From Euryarchaeota archaeon UBA103 (GTDB lineage: Archaea; Thermoplasmatota; Poseidoniia; Poseidoniales; Thalassarchaeaceae): 64,000 nt of DNA. The translations under genes and the position numbers were made by a program. The stretch covers positions 6,066 to 70,065 of the forward strand of contig DAYH01000030.1 of assembly GCA_002506825.1 (NCBI GenBank), in the 5' to 3' direction. The notes under the pieces are model-generated. The model was not told the DNA's origin. It worked only from the letters and a program-made list of their open reading frames with translations, and did no database searches. Position 1 is the stretch's first letter, and each line of letters begins with the position of its first letter. Positions 62,428 to 64,000 of the stretch are shown in pieces.

Positions 62428-63666
62428 TTACTTAATCGCCTCGATTACAACCGCTATCCCTTGCCCGCCACCTATGCATGCTGTAGCGATGCCGTATCTC
62501 CCCCCTCTTCTTCTGAGTTCTAATGAGAGAGTCAAAAGGAGTCTTGTTCCCGTAGCTGCGAGGGGATGACCAAGTCCGACTGCCCCTCCGTTAACATTTA
62601 CCTTTGAGGGATCTATACCCAGATCTTTGATGCAGGCCACACATTGTCCAGCGAAGGCCTCGTTGATCTCCCAAAGATCAATATCCTCGACTTTTAGCCC
62701 TGCCTTCTGCAGGGCTAGATTGCTACTTGGAACAGGTCCGTGAGCCATGATTTTAGGATCGATCCCTACTATTCCCCATGATACTATTCGGGAAAGGGGC
62801 GAATCTCCATCTGACTTAGCCCTTGCACCTGACTTTACAACAACTGCGGCCGCACCGTCAACTACCCCGGAGGCATTTCCGGCGGTTACAAGAGAGTCGG
62901 GGCCAAAGTGCGTCCTAAGTCCGGATAGAGATTCGATCGTTGTCCCTAGGACCACGTGATCATCGTGAGATGCGTCCAATACCCCTTGTGGAGTGGACAC
63001 CTCCACTACTTCTTCATCCCAGACTCCATTTCGGATGCTCTCCTCAGTCTTCTGGTGACTCATGGCTGCGAAATTATCTGCATCCTCTCTGGAAACTTCA
63101 AGCATCTTACAAAGTTCGTCACTGGTTTGAGCCATGAAATAACCACATACATCATCTCTCAGATTGGTAAAGAAGTAATCTTCCATATCACGAGGAATCT
63201 CTTCACCTTTTCTCGGTGGCCTTCCTAACTTGTAGGAGGTCCTCTCATCTCTAAGGACATGTGGCGCTTGGCTAAGATTCTCCATACCGCCAGCTACTAC
63301 TGTCTCAGCCTCCCCAAGCATTATCATCTGTGCCGCCGATACTACGGATTGAGCCCCACTTCCGCAGAGTCTGTTGAGAGTCAGCATAGGGACCTGATGA
63401 GGTATACCGGACAATAATCCGGCCCTCCTGGCACCGAAAATAGCCTGAGATGACGTCTGCAGAGCATGCCCCATTATGACGTGGTCTACTTCTGATGGTT
63501 CGGTACCGGTCTTCTCCAGTGCGCCCTTGATTGCTATTGACCCCAATTCCTCAGCACTGATTGAAGCCAATCTTCCTCCTTGTCCGCCGTCTCCTCTTTT
63601 TCCACCCAGCCACTCGCAGAAAGGCGTCCTGGCGCCGCCTACAATGACTACATCGTTATCTTCCAT
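62428..63666 (-). CDS. Thiolase-family acetyl-CoA acetyltransferase
   Basis: A 412-residue thiolase that cleaves or condenses acyl-CoA. The acyl-binding Cys is in TLNRLCGSGAQS near residue 99, the second-site motifs are GGAVGLGHPLAATG and ATACIGGGQG with the acid/base Cys, and NEAFAGQ is present. All three motifs being intact suggests a degradative or acetoacetyl-CoA thiolase rather than the archaeal HMG-pathway form. It fits end steps of branched-chain amino-acid breakdown. It lies 47 bases after the flotillin-like gene on the same strand. Confidence 0.92.
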   Translation of the reverse strand: MEDNDVVIVGGARTPFCEWLGGKRGDGGQGGRLASISAEELGSIAIKGALEKTGTEPSEVDHVIMGHALQTSSQAIFGARRAGLLSGIPHQVPMLTLNRLCGSGAQSVVSAAQMIMLGEAETVVAGGMENLSQAPHVLRDERTSYKLGRPPRKGEEIPRDMEDYFFTNLRDDVCGYFMAQTSDELCKMLEVSREDADNFAAMSHQKTEESIRNGVWDEEVVEVSTPQGVLDASHDDHVVLGTTIESLSGLRTHFGPDSLVTAGNASGVVDGAAAVVVKSGARAKSDGDSPLSRIVSWGIVGIDPKIMAHGPVPSSNLALQKAGLKVEDIDLWEINEAFAGQCVACIKDLGIDPSKVNVNGGAVGLGHPLAATGTRLLLTLSLELRRRGGRYGIATACIGGGQGIAVVIEAIK

Positions 63667-63713
63667 GCATGACGCATGGGGATGGTGCTCAAGAGTCTGA
63701 CTATTGGTCGCCT

Positions 63714-64000
63714 CTATGACTGGTCGCCATCGGTCATTGAACCAAGATAATCAGGTAGCTCTACGCCTGACATCTTTGCGACATCGTGTATGGGCGGCAA
63801 GCTTTGAACTAGGCTACTCACGAAGTTACTAGTGGCAGAGGAACCGTCGGAGTTGTTACCGCTATCCCAGACAGTGATCTTATCGATTTTCAAGTTCCTG
63901 ATTGCCTCGGTTTGAGCGGCTACCATGTTCTCGATTTTCTCGACCATGAGCAATGTAGCAGCGGCCTTTGGATCTCCAGCGGCACTAGACACCAGATTGC
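63714..64000 (-). CDS. Flotillin/SPFH-like protein, C-terminal fragment cut by window edge
   Basis: Only the last 95 or so codons are inside the window; the frame is open to base 64000, so the start lies outside. The visible part has DPKAAATLLMVEKIENMVAAQTEAI and KIDKITVWDSG, which match the C-terminal flotillin region, followed by a polar helical tail ending in DYLGSMTDGDQS. Flotillins form membrane microdomain scaffolds. The call is limited by the small visible part. Confidence 0.75.
   Translation of the reverse strand, partial: NLVSSAAGDPKAAATLLMVEKIENMVAAQTEAIRNLKIDKITVWDSGNNSDGSSATSNFVSSLVQSLPPIHDVAKMSGVELPDYLGSMTDGDQS

Overview
The window looks like part of a marine planktonic archaeal genome, most probably Marine Group II/III Euryarchaeota (Poseidoniia, Thermoplasmatota); the lineage is inferred from gene content, not proven. 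Archaeal markers are aRF1, aIF2-beta, class I lysyl-tRNA synthetase, the short archaeal UMP kinase, NOG1-type GTPase, Trm56, the GfcR/PyrE-like regulator and an XPD/DinG helicase. They sit among genes of bacterial character: the branched-chain 2-oxoacid dehydrogenase complex, lipA/lipB, folB/folP, an RsuA/RluB pseudouridine synthase, hexameric GDH and a DUF2061 protein. Shine-Dalgarno-like GGTGA(G) or GAGGTG sites precede many starts, while other genes look leaderless.

Layout. 0.1-6.4 kb: a giant surface protein (FG-GAP-like repeats, CARDB-like domains, one C-terminal membrane helix) and a small unknown companion. 6.4-11.6 kb: purC, a propeller-permease fusion with its ABC ATPase, and gdhA. 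11.7-16.3 kb: an HD phosphohydrolase, a tandem ribbon-helix-helix regulator, a possible 40-aa small protein, an XPD/DinG helicase and an unknown protein. 16.3-28.3 kb: two more surface proteins, one of 2983 aa with Ca-binding repeats, a degenerate transglutaminase-like domain and a cytoplasmic DUF4129 domain. 28.4-29.7 kb: tRNA-Leu(UAA), folB and a pteridine-reductase-like SDR. 29.7-37.7 kb: lipA, E1alpha, E1beta, E2, E3, lipB and a class V aminotransferase, all on one strand. 37.7-40.6 kb: ubiX, a SAP-membrane-M28 peptidase and a peroxiredoxin. 40.6-54.1 kb: mainly translation, nucleotide and redox housekeeping genes. 54.2-60.1 kb: carB, carA, trm56 and a membrane protein on the minus strand. 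60.2-64 kb: folP, a TraB-family protein, a DUF2061 protein, a thiolase and the C-terminal end of a flotillin-like gene that runs off the window.

The genes fit a protein- and amino-acid-degrading heterotroph. An M28 peptidase, an amino-acid ABC importer, glutamate dehydrogenase, the branched-chain 2-oxoacid dehydrogenase with its own lipoate synthesis genes, and a thiolase would feed amino acids to acyl-CoA and acetyl-CoA. Folate (folB, folP, pteridine reductase-like SDR) and carbamoyl-phosphate/UMP/dUTP genes supply one-carbon and pyrimidine metabolism.

Coding density is very high and no gene-free stretch exceeds about 300 bases. The longest gaps are near 28.25-28.46 kb, which holds the tRNA, and 13.06-13.20 kb, which holds a long inverted repeat. 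I saw no CRISPR array, insertion sequence, rRNA or integrase.
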